Numbered from the stretch's first letter, positions 5,947 through 12,366 are shown. The stretch is DNA of 19,030 nt from GCA-003244245 sp035714625 (GCA_035714625.1 DASTLT010000079.1:1-19030); one strand, 5' to 3'. Notes: generated by a model not told the origin, from the letters alone. Made by a program: numbers and translations.

Positions 5947-5969
5947 CCCGAGCACTAGTCCCGCTCGGG
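5947..5969. terminator. Hairpin in the pabC/nitrobindin convergent gap
   Basis: CCCGAGC (5947-5953) and GCTCGGG (5963-5969) form a perfect 7-bp stem with a 9-nt loop. It lies about 60 bp past the nitrobindin stop on the minus strand and past the small-ORF locus on the plus strand. It could serve either as a T-less terminator. The rest of 5699-6027 shows no conserved gene that I can support. Confidence 0.4.
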
Positions 5970-6027
5970 CCGCTTGCTGCTGCGAGCGGAAACCCGGGGG
6001 CTGCCTCCTCTCCGGGACAAGCCCTGG

Positions 6028-6648
6028 TCAGCCCACGATGCGGTGCAGGAGGGCGGAGACGTGGGGTTGCAGGGGTTGGCCGACCATGGCCCGCTGCTCG
6101 ACGTAGGCGAGGTCGCCACCGTCGACGATGCCGTAGAGCCGGTGCGCGGCGGTGACCTCTTTGGCCGAGGAGGTGCGGACCACCGCGTCGGTGCTCAGTT
6201 CCCATGAGGTCTGGTTGCGCGGGTGGCCGTAGTAGATCTCCACGATGCCGGTGGCGTGGGTGGCGAGCACCTCGAGGGTGTCCTCGGGCTGGGGCCGCCA
6301 GAACCCGGTCTCCCGGGCGGCCTTGCGGATCACCTGACCGTCCGCATCGAGCAGCCAGGCCCGGGACTCGTAGCGCAGGAACGGCCGCCCGTCATGGCAG
6401 AACACCACCTGCTGCCCGAACCGGTACGGCCCGTCGATGGTCGGGTAGACCACCTCACCGGTGCCGCGCCACACCCCGACCAGCGGCAGCAGCCCCAGGC
6501 AGTCCGGGTGCAGCTCGGGTCCGTCCCGCAGGTTCGCCGTGTCCGGGGCGACCGGCAGGTCGGTGAAGTCAGGCAGGTTCACTGCCCCGGTACGGGCCGC
6601 GCGCTCGGCGGCTGCCCGCAGCACCTCGTCACTGGACTCGCTAGTCAC
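6028..6648 (-). CDS. Nitrobindin family heme protein (peroxynitrite isomerase-like, FABP-like)
   Basis: This protein of about 206 residues is a ten-stranded nitrobindin barrel. The family signature is LVGVWRGTGEVVYP (GxWxGxG), followed by barrel text FGQQVVFCHDGRPFLRYESR. The C-terminal segment GQPLQPHVSALLHRIVG contains histidines at the position of the proximal heme ligand. Nitrobindins bind ferric heme and isomerise peroxynitrite to nitrate. Older annotation as a fatty-acid-binding protein comes from fold similarity. I prefer GTG 6648 because a -10-like TACGAT (6660-6655) lies 6 nt upstream, suggesting a leaderless mRNA. GTG 6669 would add seven residues and has no clear ribosome site. Its neighbours (pabC, nur, ygfZ) match an order I recall for Streptomyces and mycobacteria. 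Confidence 0.85.
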   Translation of the reverse strand: MTSESSDEVLRAAAERAARTGAVNLPDFTDLPVAPDTANLRDGPELHPDCLGLLPLVGVWRGTGEVVYPTIDGPYRFGQQVVFCHDGRPFLRYESRAWLLDADGQVIRKAARETGFWRPQPEDTLEVLATHATGIVEIYYGHPRNQTSWELSTDAVVRTSSAKEVTAAHRLYGIVDGGDLAYVEQRAMVGQPLQPHVSALLHRIVG

Positions 6649-6743
6649 GGCGCGATCGTAGGCGCCCACCTGTCAGGGGTGCTCGGCTGCGGCTGCCCGC
6701 GCCACCGAGCGGCGCGGGTCCAACGATGTGTATGCAGGCAGCA

Positions 6744-7018
6744 CAAGGTGCATCGGGTACTCGAGCTGGGGGGCAACTTCGACTGGGAGGGCGACCTGCA
6801 GGAGATGCGTCGCAGCAGGTTCGAGTGATCTCAGTCGTCCTCGACTCCAGCGTATGGATCGATTTCCTCGCGGGGAAGCCCAGGTGGCAGGCGCTGAACC
6901 CGCGCCGGCGGGGCCGGCAGGGGATCCAGCCCGCCTGACCGACGTGGTGCTCACCGCGCTGTTGCAGGGCGCCCGTGACGAGGTGGATCTGGCCCGGCTG
7001 GAGAGCTATCTCGCCCCG
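6744..7018 (+). pseudogene. Decayed vapBC toxin-antitoxin pair
   Basis: One frame ends HRVLELGGNFDWEGDLQE and MRRSRFE (stop 6826-6828), the C-terminal arm of a VapB antitoxin. GTG 6825 overlaps it as GTGA and reads VISVVLDSSVWIDFLAGK, the classic PIN N-terminus. That frame then degenerates to a stop near 6938. A third frame resumes the VapC middle as LTDVVLTALLQGARDE and continues DLARLESYLAPF. The DNA-binding half of the antitoxin, part of the toxin core and the PIN C-terminus are missing. This is a different VapBC subtype from the intact pair at 510-1135. The fragment overlaps the antisense 3' end of the P450 gene. Confidence 0.7.
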
Positions 7019-8360
7019 TTCGCTCAGCGGGGGGCGCAGCGGTAGCGATATGGCGCCGGACGCGCACCACCGCCCCTTGGCGCGGGACCAGTGTCACGTG
7101 CCGCACCCGTACTTGTTCGTCCGGCTCGGTGGTCGGGGCCAGCTCGACTCGGCGCAGCACCTCGCGCAGCACGGTGCGCATCTCGACCTGAGCGAAGGTG
7201 GCACCCAGGCAGCGGCGCACCCCCCCGCCGAAGGGGAACCAGACCGACGGGTCGGGACGCTGGTCGACGAACCGCTGGGGCCGGAACTCCATCGGGTCCG
7301 GGTAGTGCCGGGCGCTGCTGTGGACCAGGGTGATGCTGGGGACCAGCATGACTCCGGCCGGGATGCGGTATCCGGCCAGTTCGATCGGCGCGGTCAGCTT
7401 GCGGCCGACCTCGAAGACCACCGGCCGGGCCCGCAGGCTCTCCTTGCCCACGGCGTCCAGCCAGGCGTCGTGCCCGTCCCTGGCGGCCTGTGCGGTGCGC
7501 TTCAGCAGCTCGGGGTAGCGGGTGAGCCGCTCGAAGGTCCAGGCCAGCGCGGTGGCGGTGGTCTCGTGTCCGGCGAGCAGCAGGGTGACGAGCTGGTCGA
7601 TGAGCTCGTCGTCGGGCATCGGCTGCCCGGCACTGTCGACACTGCGCACCAGCATGGCCAGCACGTCGCTGCGCTGCGCGAGCTGGGGATCGCGGCGGCA
7701 TCGGCTGATCTCGTCGAGGAGCAGCGCGTGCGCCCGCGCTTTGCGCTGCGCGCGGCGGCGCCACATGCCGAACCGGCGTAGCACCTGTGGTGGCGGGATC
7801 AGCTCCAGCGGGGAACCGACGTCCACGAGTGGGGGCAGCGCGGTGCGCAGCGCGGCGAGCCGGGCCTCGTCGTGCACGCCGATGACGATGCGCAGGATGA
7901 CCTCGAGGGTGATCGCCCGCATCCGGGGCAGCACCGGGAACGCCGCGCCGACCGGCCAGCGCGCGACCTCGTCGGCGGTGATGGCCACCATCTCGGCGAC
8001 CTGCTGGCGCACCGAGTCGCCATGAAACGCCGGCAGCATCATCGCTCGCCGGCGGTGGTGCGCCTCGTCGTCGAGCAGGATCAGGGACCTGGTGCCGAGG
8101 ATCTCGCCGAGCGGGGCGGCCGCCTCACCGGCGTGGAAGATCGCCGGGTCGCCCCGCAGCACCGACTTGACGTCGTTCGGATCGGCCAGGTAGACGATCT
8201 TGCCGATACCCGGGATCCGCACCAGGTACCGGTCGCCGTAGCGCCGGTGGCAGGCCGCCAGGAAGTACACCGGGGCCACCCAGATCAACCCAGCCTGGAC
8301 CACTCCCGGTAGCGGGGGACCCGGGGGCAGTGTGCGCAGCCGGTTACGAACGCTCACCAT
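6951..8360 (-). CDS. Cytochrome P450 (CYP135/138-like actinobacterial type)
   Basis: This 469-residue heme-thiolate monooxygenase starts with LPPGPPLPGVVQAG, a proline-rich hinge. It has the I-helix oxygen-activation motif AGHETT (263-268), the K-helix ExxR (E307-R310) and the heme loop FGGGVRRCLG with ligand C384. Sequence style resembles mycobacterial CYP135/CYP138; the substrate is unknown and no ferredoxin gene is adjacent. The start is ATG 8360, since the frame further upstream is antisense to tetR; ATG 8375 lies inside the operator. The last 30 or so residues (after RRHIATAAPPA) look like unnatural tail: they read antisense through the vapC remnant to the stop at 6951. It is divergent from tetR and is probably repressed by it. 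Confidence 0.92.
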   Translation of the reverse strand: MVSVRNRLRTLPPGPPLPGVVQAGLIWVAPVYFLAACHRRYGDRYLVRIPGIGKIVYLADPNDVKSVLRGDPAIFHAGEAAAPLGEILGTRSLILLDDEAHHRRRAMMLPAFHGDSVRQQVAEMVAITADEVARWPVGAAFPVLPRMRAITLEVILRIVIGVHDEARLAALRTALPPLVDVGSPLELIPPPQVLRRFGMWRRRAQRKARAHALLLDEISRCRRDPQLAQRSDVLAMLVRSVDSAGQPMPDDELIDQLVTLLLAGHETTATALAWTFERLTRYPELLKRTAQAARDGHDAWLDAVGKESLRARPVVFEVGRKLTAPIELAGYRIPAGVMLVPSITLVHSSARHYPDPMEFRPQRFVDQRPDPSVWFPFGGGVRRCLGATFAQVEMRTVLREVLRRVELAPTTEPDEQVRVRHVTLVPRQGAVVRVRRHIATAAPPAERTGRDSSPAGPDPPRHGRPATAR

Positions 8361-8367
8361 GCCGGCA

Positions 8368-8387
8368 CTGTACATACGTTTGTATAG
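8368..8387. promoter_or_regulatory. Palindromic operator between P450 and tetR
   Basis: CTGTACATACGTTTGTATAG is an imperfect 20-bp dyad (7 of 9 positions match between arms around CG at 8377-8378). It is notably AT-rich for this window. It lies immediately upstream of the P450 start and ahead of the tetR -10. Its size and place fit a TetR-family repressor site controlling both genes. Confidence 0.6.
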
Positions 8388-8394
8388 CTGGCGG

Positions 8395-8400
8395 TAGTAT
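8395..8400 (+). promoter_or_regulatory. tetR -10 element, leaderless start
   Basis: TAGTAT ends 8 nt before ATG 8409 and there is no ribosome site, so the mRNA probably begins at the start codon. No good -35 is visible. Confidence 0.5.
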
Positions 8401-8408
8401 TTCTGCCC

Positions 8409-9008
8409 ATGGGACATCGGGAAGCACTGCTCGACGGCGCCCGGCGCTGCCTGCTGGAGCGGGGTTACGCTCGCACCACGGCCCGGGACCTGGTGGCGGC
8501 CTCGGGGACCAACCTCGCCTCGATCGGTTACCACTTCGGGTCGAAGGAGGCCCTGCTCAACGGGGCGATGCAGGTGTGCTTCGACGAGTACATCGCCCAG
8601 ATCGCCCAGATCGTGTTCGCCGATCCCGGCGCCACCCCGCTGCAGCGGGTGCGAGCCTCCTGGGCGGCCTTGATCAGCACCTTCGAGCAGCACCGCCCGC
8701 TGCAGGCAGCCTTCATCGAGGCGCTGGCACAGGCCGAGCGGGTGCCCCCGTTGCGGGACCAGCTCGCCGACTGCTACGAGCGGCTGCGGGCCACCGTGGC
8801 CGCCATGGTGCGCGCGTCGGTGGGCGGTCTGCCCGACCCGGTGGCCCGGCAGACCGCCTCGTTCCTCATCGCGGTTTACGACGGGCTTGCGGTGCAGTGG
8901 CTGCTCGACCCGCGGCGGGCGCCCACCGCCGACGAGCTGATGGCCGCGCTCGAGGTGGCCCTCCCCGCCGCCCTGGCCGCCGAGCGCTCCACCCCGAACC
9001 CGCCCTGA
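8409..9008 (+). CDS. TetR-family transcriptional repressor
   Basis: This is a 199-residue TetR regulator. The N-terminal helix-turn-helix is plain: REALLDGARRCLLERGYART, then TARDLVAASGTNLASIGYHF and GSKEALL (about 4-50). The C-terminal all-helical domain, which should bind ligand and dimerise, has no motif that names the ligand. It is divergent from the P450 gene with a palindromic operator between them, so autoregulation and control of the P450 are the obvious roles. The ligand may be the P450 substrate or product. A strong inverted repeat follows the stop and ends the unit against the convergent DUF1416 gene. Confidence 0.9.
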   Translation: MGHREALLDGARRCLLERGYARTTARDLVAASGTNLASIGYHFGSKEALLNGAMQVCFDEYIAQIAQIVFADPGATPLQRVRASWAALISTFEQHRPLQAAFIEALAQAERVPPLRDQLADCYERLRATVAAMVRASVGGLPDPVARQTASFLIAVYDGLAVQWLLDPRRAPTADELMAALEVALPAALAAERSTPNPP

Positions 9009-9010
9009 CC

Positions 9011-9043
9011 GGGGTTGGTGGTCCTGGCCGAGCCACCAACCCC
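9011..9043. terminator. Bidirectional terminator hairpin between tetR and sseC
   Basis: GGGGTTGGTGG (9011-9021) and CCACCAACCCC (9033-9043) form a perfect 11-bp stem with an 11-nt loop. It starts 3 nt after the tetR stop and lies 8 nt beyond the convergent DUF1416 stop. There is no T-tract, as is common in actinobacteria. Confidence 0.75.
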
Positions 9044-9051
9044 GCGGGCGC

Positions 9052-9351
9052 TCAGTGGAGGTTGAGCTCGACCTGGTAGCGGCCGGGCCCCGGGGCAGCC
9101 AGCGTGGACTCGCCGTTGCCGCAGCGGTGCAGCGCGCGCACCGTCCAGGTGCCCGGCGCAGTGAAGAACCGGAACTCACCCGACGCCGAGGACACTACCT
9201 CCGCAGTGAACTCGCCGGTGTCGTCGAGCAGCCGCACGAAGGCACCGGCAGCCGGCTCACCCGCCAAGCGCACGGTGCCGACCAGCACGGTGCGGGTGCC
9301 CAGATCGGTGCCCGGGGGTAGTTCCTGGGTTTGGTTCGGTGCTCCGCACAT
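9052..9351 (-). CDS. sseC: DUF1416 protein, SseC-like (sulfur metabolism associated)
   Basis: This 99-residue protein begins MCGAPNQ, the fixed N-terminus of the DUF1416/SseC family. A small beta-sandwich resembling a transthyretin or carboxypeptidase-regulatory domain follows (LVGTVRLAGEPAAGAFVRLL, then SGEFRFFTAPGTWTVRAL). Its biochemical role is not established. The family is nearly always next to a rhodanese-type sulfurtransferase, and here it starts 4 nt after that gene's stop. The invariant Cys2 could plausibly accept sulfur, but that is speculation. Length is complete for the family. Confidence 0.85.
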   Translation of the reverse strand: MCGAPNQTQELPPGTDLGTRTVLVGTVRLAGEPAAGAFVRLLDDTGEFTAEVVSSASGEFRFFTAPGTWTVRALHRCGNGESTLAAPGPGRYQVELNLH

Positions 9352-9355
9352 CAGG

Positions 9356-10201
9356 TCAGGCCCCCTTGCCGCTGCCGAGCTCGATCGGCGCGCCGACCAG
9401 CGAGCCGTACTCGGTCCAGGACCCGTCGTAGTTCTTCACGTCGGACTGGCCCAGCAGTTCGTGCAGCACGAACCAGGTGTGGCTGGAGCGCTCCCCGATC
9501 CGGCAGTAGGCGATGGTGGGCTTGCTTCCGTCCAGCCCGGCCTCGGCATAGAGCGCCTGCAGTTCCTCATCGGACTTGAAGGTGCCGTCCTCGTTGGCCG
9601 CCTTGGACCAGGGCACGTTGATCGCGGTGGGGATGTGGCCCGGCCGTTGCGCCACCTCCTGCGGCAGGTGCGCGGGTGCCAGGATCTTGCCGGCGAACTC
9701 GTCCGGGGAGCGGACATCGACCAGGTTCTTGGTCCCGATCGAGTCGATCACTTCCTGGCGGAACGCCCGGATCGTGGTGTCCGGCTCCCTCGCGGTGTAG
9801 CTGGTGGCTGGCCGGCTCACCTCGTCGGTGGACAGGGTGCGGCCGTCAAGCTCCCACTTCTTGCGCCCACCGTCGAGCAGCCGGACGTCGTTGTGCCCGT
9901 ACAGCTTGAAGTACCAGTAGGCATAGGCGGCGAACCAGTTGTTGTTGCCGCCGTAGAGCACGACGGTGTCCTCGTTGCTGATGCCCTTGTCGGAGAGCAG
10001 TTTCTCGAAGGCGCCCTTGTCCACGAAATCGCGGATCACCGGGTCCTGCAGCTCCGTCTTCCAGTTGATCTTAACGGCGCCGGGGATGTGCCCCGCGTCG
10101 TAGGCGGTGGTGTCCTCGTCGACCTCGACGAAGACGATGCCGTCGGCGTCCAGGTTCTGCTCTGCCCAGTCGGCCGTGACCAGGACATTCTCGCGGCTCA
10201 T
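9356..10201 (-). CDS. cysA: Thiosulfate sulfurtransferase (two-domain rhodanese)
   Basis: This 281-residue tandem rhodanese is called CysA2 or SseA in mycobacteria. The N-terminal domain is inactive-type, with DAGHIPGAVKINW (35-47). The C-terminal domain has the catalytic loop CRIGERSS with C233, which carries the persulfide. The reaction moves sulfane sulfur from thiosulfate, or 3-mercaptopyruvate, to a thiophilic acceptor. ATG 10201 is preceded by GAGGAG at 8 nt. It also overlaps the DUF4395 stop as ATGA (10198-10201), so translation is coupled. With the Cys leader, DUF4395 and sseC it forms a cysteine-responsive sulfur unit. The frame upstream of 10201 is antisense shadow. Confidence 0.93.
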   Translation of the reverse strand: MSRENVLVTADWAEQNLDADGIVFVEVDEDTTAYDAGHIPGAVKINWKTELQDPVIRDFVDKGAFEKLLSDKGISNEDTVVLYGGNNNWFAAYAYWYFKLYGHNDVRLLDGGRKKWELDGRTLSTDEVSRPATSYTAREPDTTIRAFRQEVIDSIGTKNLVDVRSPDEFAGKILAPAHLPQEVAQRPGHIPTAINVPWSKAANEDGTFKSDEELQALYAEAGLDGSKPTIAYCRIGERSSHTWFVLHELLGQSDVKNYDGSWTEYGSLVGAPIELGSGKGA

Positions 10202-10728
10202 GCGGCAGCTCCTCGTTCGGTGTTGGCGGTGTTTGCAGGGGACGTGCGCGGTGCGGCGGATGTGGTGTTCCGGGTGGAAGGGTCGGGAGCTCTGCGGGCC
10301 CGCCACCGCGCGGGTAGCCGGAGGTAGACCTCGCAGCCCAGGCAGTAGCCGAACGCTGCGTTGAGGAACGCGGCGCCCAGCGCGCCAGCCGTGGCGGTCT
10401 GGCCCAACCCGATCAGGCCGGTGGCGTAGCCGACCACCCCGACCACGGCGAAGCCGAGGCCCACGCCTTGGGCGAAGCGGACCGGAGCGGGATCCTCCCG
10501 CTCGGTGGGCGGGGCCAGCCGGGGCGCCACGAGGACCCGGTAGAGCAGGCCGTACGGATGCCGGCGCAGGCCGGCGAACGCGCCGAGCGCGAACACCACC
10601 GCCTGTGCGGCGAGCAGCGGGGCGCTGCCCGTGACCAGTACGACGACGAGCACCACGGTGGTCACCCAGGCGGCGAATCGGGGTCCCCAGGGATCGATCG
10701 GGGACTGGGCGGACCTAGCAGGGGTCAT
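10198..10728 (-). CDS. DUF4395 membrane protein
   Basis: This 176-residue integral membrane protein has an N-terminal hydrophobic pair (about 22-53) and a C-terminal pair (about 87-128). It ends in a conserved FGYCLGCEVYLRL segment with C129 and C132. A cytoplasmic, low-complexity Ala/Thr/Arg tail follows (145-176). DUF4395 has no proven function, but in actinobacteria it is regularly found between a thioredoxin-like gene and a rhodanese gene, as here. Such context suggests membrane-linked sulfur handling or thiosulfate/sulfite transport; this is inference. The ATG is preceded by AGGAG 5 nt upstream, which is locked in a hairpin (10734-10747). The stop overlaps the sulfurtransferase start (ATGA). 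Confidence 0.82.
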   Translation of the reverse strand: MTPARSAQSPIDPWGPRFAAWVTTVVLVVVLVTGSAPLLAAQAVVFALGAFAGLRRHPYGLLYRVLVAPRLAPPTEREDPAPVRFAQGVGLGFAVVGVVGYATGLIGLGQTATAGALGAAFLNAAFGYCLGCEVYLRLPARWRARRAPDPSTRNTTSAAPRTSPANTANTERGAAA

Positions 10729-10733
10729 GAATG

Positions 10734-10747
10734 CTCCTGACCAGGAG
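10734..10747 (-). promoter_or_regulatory. Hairpin sequestering the DUF4395 ribosome site
   Basis: On the minus strand CTCCTGGTCAGGAG is a perfect inverted repeat, and its 3' arm is the AGGAG ribosome site of DUF4395. The whole downstream coupled unit depends on that site, so this hairpin is a natural translational switch. Confidence 0.5.
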
Positions 10748-10764
10748 GGTGGGGGTCGGCGTCA

Positions 10765-10859
10765 GGGCGGCGACGCGGTGGCATCGGCACGGCTGCCGGC
10801 ACGTAACGGCATCGCGGCCGTGGTCGGTGCGGGCAGGAGCATGGCGGGAGTCGCCGCCC
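10765..10859 (-). promoter_or_regulatory. Long-range attenuator-like stem after the Cys leader peptide
   Basis: On the minus-strand RNA, GGGCGGCGAC (10859-10850) begins 2 nt after the leader peptide's stop. It is perfectly complementary to GTCGCCGCCC (10774-10765), about 17 nt before the SD-sequestering hairpin. A ribosome stalled on or terminating at the leader would cover the 5' arm and change the fold near the DUF4395 start. Confidence 0.45.
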
Positions 10860-10861
10860 GG

Positions 10862-10936
10862 TCAAGGCATCCGACACAAGCTGCTGTGCTGACGGCAGAA
10901 GTCCACCGCACGGCGCTTGGTCAGCAGCGAGCACAC
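10862..10936 (-). CDS. Cysteine-rich leader peptide (uORF) of the sulfurtransferase unit
   Basis: GTG at 10936 starts a 24-residue peptide that reads MCSLLTKRRAVDFCRQHSSL and ends CRMP. It contains three Cys codons and the phrase K/R-R-A-V-D-x-C-R typical of the leader peptides that actinobacteria place upstream of sulfur-assimilation genes. A -10-like TACGCT (10950-10945) ends 8 nt before the start, so translation is probably leaderless. In mycobacteria, Cys-rich uORFs are known to attenuate downstream genes according to cysteine supply. Here the peptide precedes DUF4395-sulfurtransferase-sseC and follows the thioredoxin-like gene by about 57 nt, giving these three genes their own promoter inside the longer unit. 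Confidence 0.75.
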   Translation of the reverse strand: MCSLLTKRRAVDFCRQHSSLCRMP

Positions 10937-10944
10937 GAATGGGT

Positions 10945-10950
10945 AGCGTA
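10945..10950 (-). promoter_or_regulatory. -10 element for the Cys leader transcript
   Basis: TACGCT on the minus strand fits TANNNT and ends 8 nt before the leader GTG. No convincing -35 was found, which is common for leaderless actinobacterial promoters. Confidence 0.45.
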
Positions 10951-10993
10951 CCCGAGATTCCCGGTCTGCGGTTGAGCCGAACCGACCGAGCCG

Positions 10994-11401
10994 CTACAGG
11001 TGCGCTTGCAGGGCGCTGAGCAGCTCGGTGCGCTGTGGGACTCCGGTGACCCGGAACAGTTCGTGCCCGGTGGGGGAGACGGCCAGCGTGGTCGGCGTCG
11101 CGCGCACCCCGAGCTCCTCGACCAGCTCCGGGTGCACGGTGAGGTCGAGCTCGGTGTGCCGCACTCCGGGGAGGACCGCGGCCAGCTCGGTCAGCAGCGT
11201 GCGGGCCTGCGGGCACCGGGCGCAGATCGGGGTGGTGAGCTGCAGCAGGGTCACCGCAGCGGCATCGTCCAGCCGGGCCCGCACCGCTGCGGGCAGTGCC
11301 GCCGTCCCGGTGGCTGAGAGCCGGCCCTGGCGGCGGTGCCAGCTCAGGCCGGCCAGCGCGGCGACGGCCAGCGCGGCCAGCGCGAGCTCGGGCCCGCTCA
11401 T
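10994..11401 (-). CDS. Membrane-anchored thioredoxin-like protein (ThiX-like)
   Basis: This 135-residue protein has one N-terminal hydrophobic helix (about 5-21) and a thioredoxin fold. The redox motif is CARC (C60-C63, in TTPICARCPQA), and the cis-proline region is RATPTTLAV. The missing Trp before the CxxC and the short N-terminal region separate it from housekeeping TrxA; it likely reduces or transfers sulfur at the membrane. Mycobacteria have a thioredoxin-like gene (thiX) in this same place between lmeA and the sulfurtransferase. The ATG overlaps the lmeA stop as ATGA (11398-11401), with GGGAG 9 nt upstream. The frame extends 26 codons further up, antisense-like and without support. Confidence 0.85.
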   Translation of the reverse strand: MSGPELALAALAVAALAGLSWHRRQGRLSATGTAALPAAVRARLDDAAAVTLLQLTTPICARCPQARTLLTELAAVLPGVRHTELDLTVHPELVEELGVRATPTTLAVSPTGHELFRVTGVPQRTELLSALQAHL

Positions 11402-12192
11402 CCGACACCGCTCCCGGCCTGGCTCATCGAGACATCCTGCGCGGTTCCCTCCACGACCAGTGCCCCGGTCTCCACCCACACCCTCCTCGGCGTGACGCTG
11501 AACGGGAGGCCGCCCGGCTCCAGGGCGGGGCTCAGCGCCTGAACCAGCATGCTACGGATCTGTCGGGGCAGGCTCACCGCACCGATCCCGTCGCTGGCGG
11601 GCTGGACGTCCACGATGGTGAGCTGCAGCCGCCGGCCGATCAGCTCGATCACCCCGAGCCCGATGATGCCGGTGCGCTCTCCGGCCAGGTCGGTGGTCGC
11701 CCCCAGCTTGACGGCGGCGCGGCGGGCGGGGGGCGACGACGCGATGGGTCGGGTGCCCGCGGGCAGCAGCCTGTTGACCTCTGCATCGGAGGCCGGCTGC
11801 AGGCGCAGGTCCTCGATCCCGATGGCTCGCCCGATGTCCCTGTCCTTGATCCGTACCCGACCGTCCACCTCGGCCACCCGCACCGACCGCAGGTCCCCGG
11901 AGCGCACTTCGGACAGTGGCGCGTCGACGTCGCGCATCGTCGCCTCCACCGCGACGTCGTGCAGCGGGCCGACGGACAGCCCATCGGCCCGCATGTCGAT
12001 GTCGGTGTAGTGGCCCACCAGCGCCTGGGTGAGAAACGGGAAACCGTTGATGCGCACCGCGGGGTCGGCGGCCAGGCCGAGCTCCGCGCGGATCTGCTTG
12101 GCCACCTGGTACTCGGCGGCGGCCGCGGCGGCGTAGTCCGCGGCGACACCCAGGCCGACCAGCACCAGCACGGCGATAACCAGTTTCCGCAC
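11398..12192 (-). CDS. lmeA: LmeA-like DUF2993 phospholipid-binding protein
   Basis: This 264-residue protein has an N-terminal signal anchor (KLVIAVLVLVGLGVAADYA, about 3-21) and the DUF2993 domain. The recognisable phrase is INGFPFLTQALVGHYTDIDM. In mycobacteria LmeA is a periplasmic lipid-binding protein needed for full mannan elongation of lipomannan and lipoarabinomannan. The same gene order (thioredoxin-like, lmeA, glnR, mshD) supports orthology, but function in this organism is inferred. It starts at GTG 12192, is divergent from glnR and is translationally coupled to the thioredoxin-like gene. Two 15-bp direct repeats lie just upstream. Confidence 0.83.
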   Translation of the reverse strand: MRKLVIAVLVLVGLGVAADYAAAAAAEYQVAKQIRAELGLAADPAVRINGFPFLTQALVGHYTDIDMRADGLSVGPLHDVAVEATMRDVDAPLSEVRSGDLRSVRVAEVDGRVRIKDRDIGRAIGIEDLRLQPASDAEVNRLLPAGTRPIASSPPARRAAVKLGATTDLAGERTGIIGLGVIELIGRRLQLTIVDVQPASDGIGAVSLPRQIRSMLVQALSPALEPGGLPFSVTPRRVWVETGALVVEGTAQDVSMSQAGSGVG

Positions 12193-12202
12193 AGTGCGGG
12201 TC

Positions 12203-12233
12203 TACCAGATGGCGGGTTTACCAGATGGCGGGT
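12203..12233. repeat. Two 15-bp direct repeats upstream of lmeA
   Basis: TACCAGATGGCGGGT occurs at 12203-12217 and again, identical, at 12219-12233 (period 16). They lie 11-41 bp upstream of the lmeA GTG. This is the promoter zone, so a regulator-binding site is likely. Confidence 0.6.
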
Positions 12234-12265
12234 CACCCAGATTGAGGCTGCCGCCACCCCAAGCT

Positions 12266-12287
12266 GCTACCCCGGTCGCTACCCCGG
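12266..12287. repeat. Short tandem repeat in the lmeA-glnR gap
   Basis: GCTACCCCGG occurs at 12266-12275 and 12278-12287 (period 12), with a weaker relative at about 12291-12298. It is in the 353-bp gap between the divergent genes lmeA and glnR. Confidence 0.4.
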
Positions 12288-12366
12288 CGGGCACCCCGAT
12301 CCCGCTACGCAACGCCACCTCCGGGGCGGAGCAGGGTAGCCGGGCAGCGAAAGGAGAGGCATTAGC

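Noticed and set aside
5801..6106. 101-codon open frame beginning GTG 5801
   Set aside because: It has no ribosome site, unusual Ser/Arg/Cys-rich composition, and runs into antisense of nitrobindin. The 12-codon ORF with the strong ribosome site is the better reading.
6204..6828. Plus-strand frames opposite nitrobindin
   Set aside because: They are shadows, except for the final codons (about 6744-6828), which are the VapB remnant reported separately.
10729..10993. Longer coding gene between the thioredoxin-like gene and DUF4395
   Set aside because: Only the 24-codon Cys leader has support; the longer frames across this gap have no family resemblance.
12255..12300. CRISPR-like look of the ACCCCGG repeats
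   Set aside because: The units are only 10 bp with 2-nt gaps and two copies; there are no spacers and no cas genes in the window.
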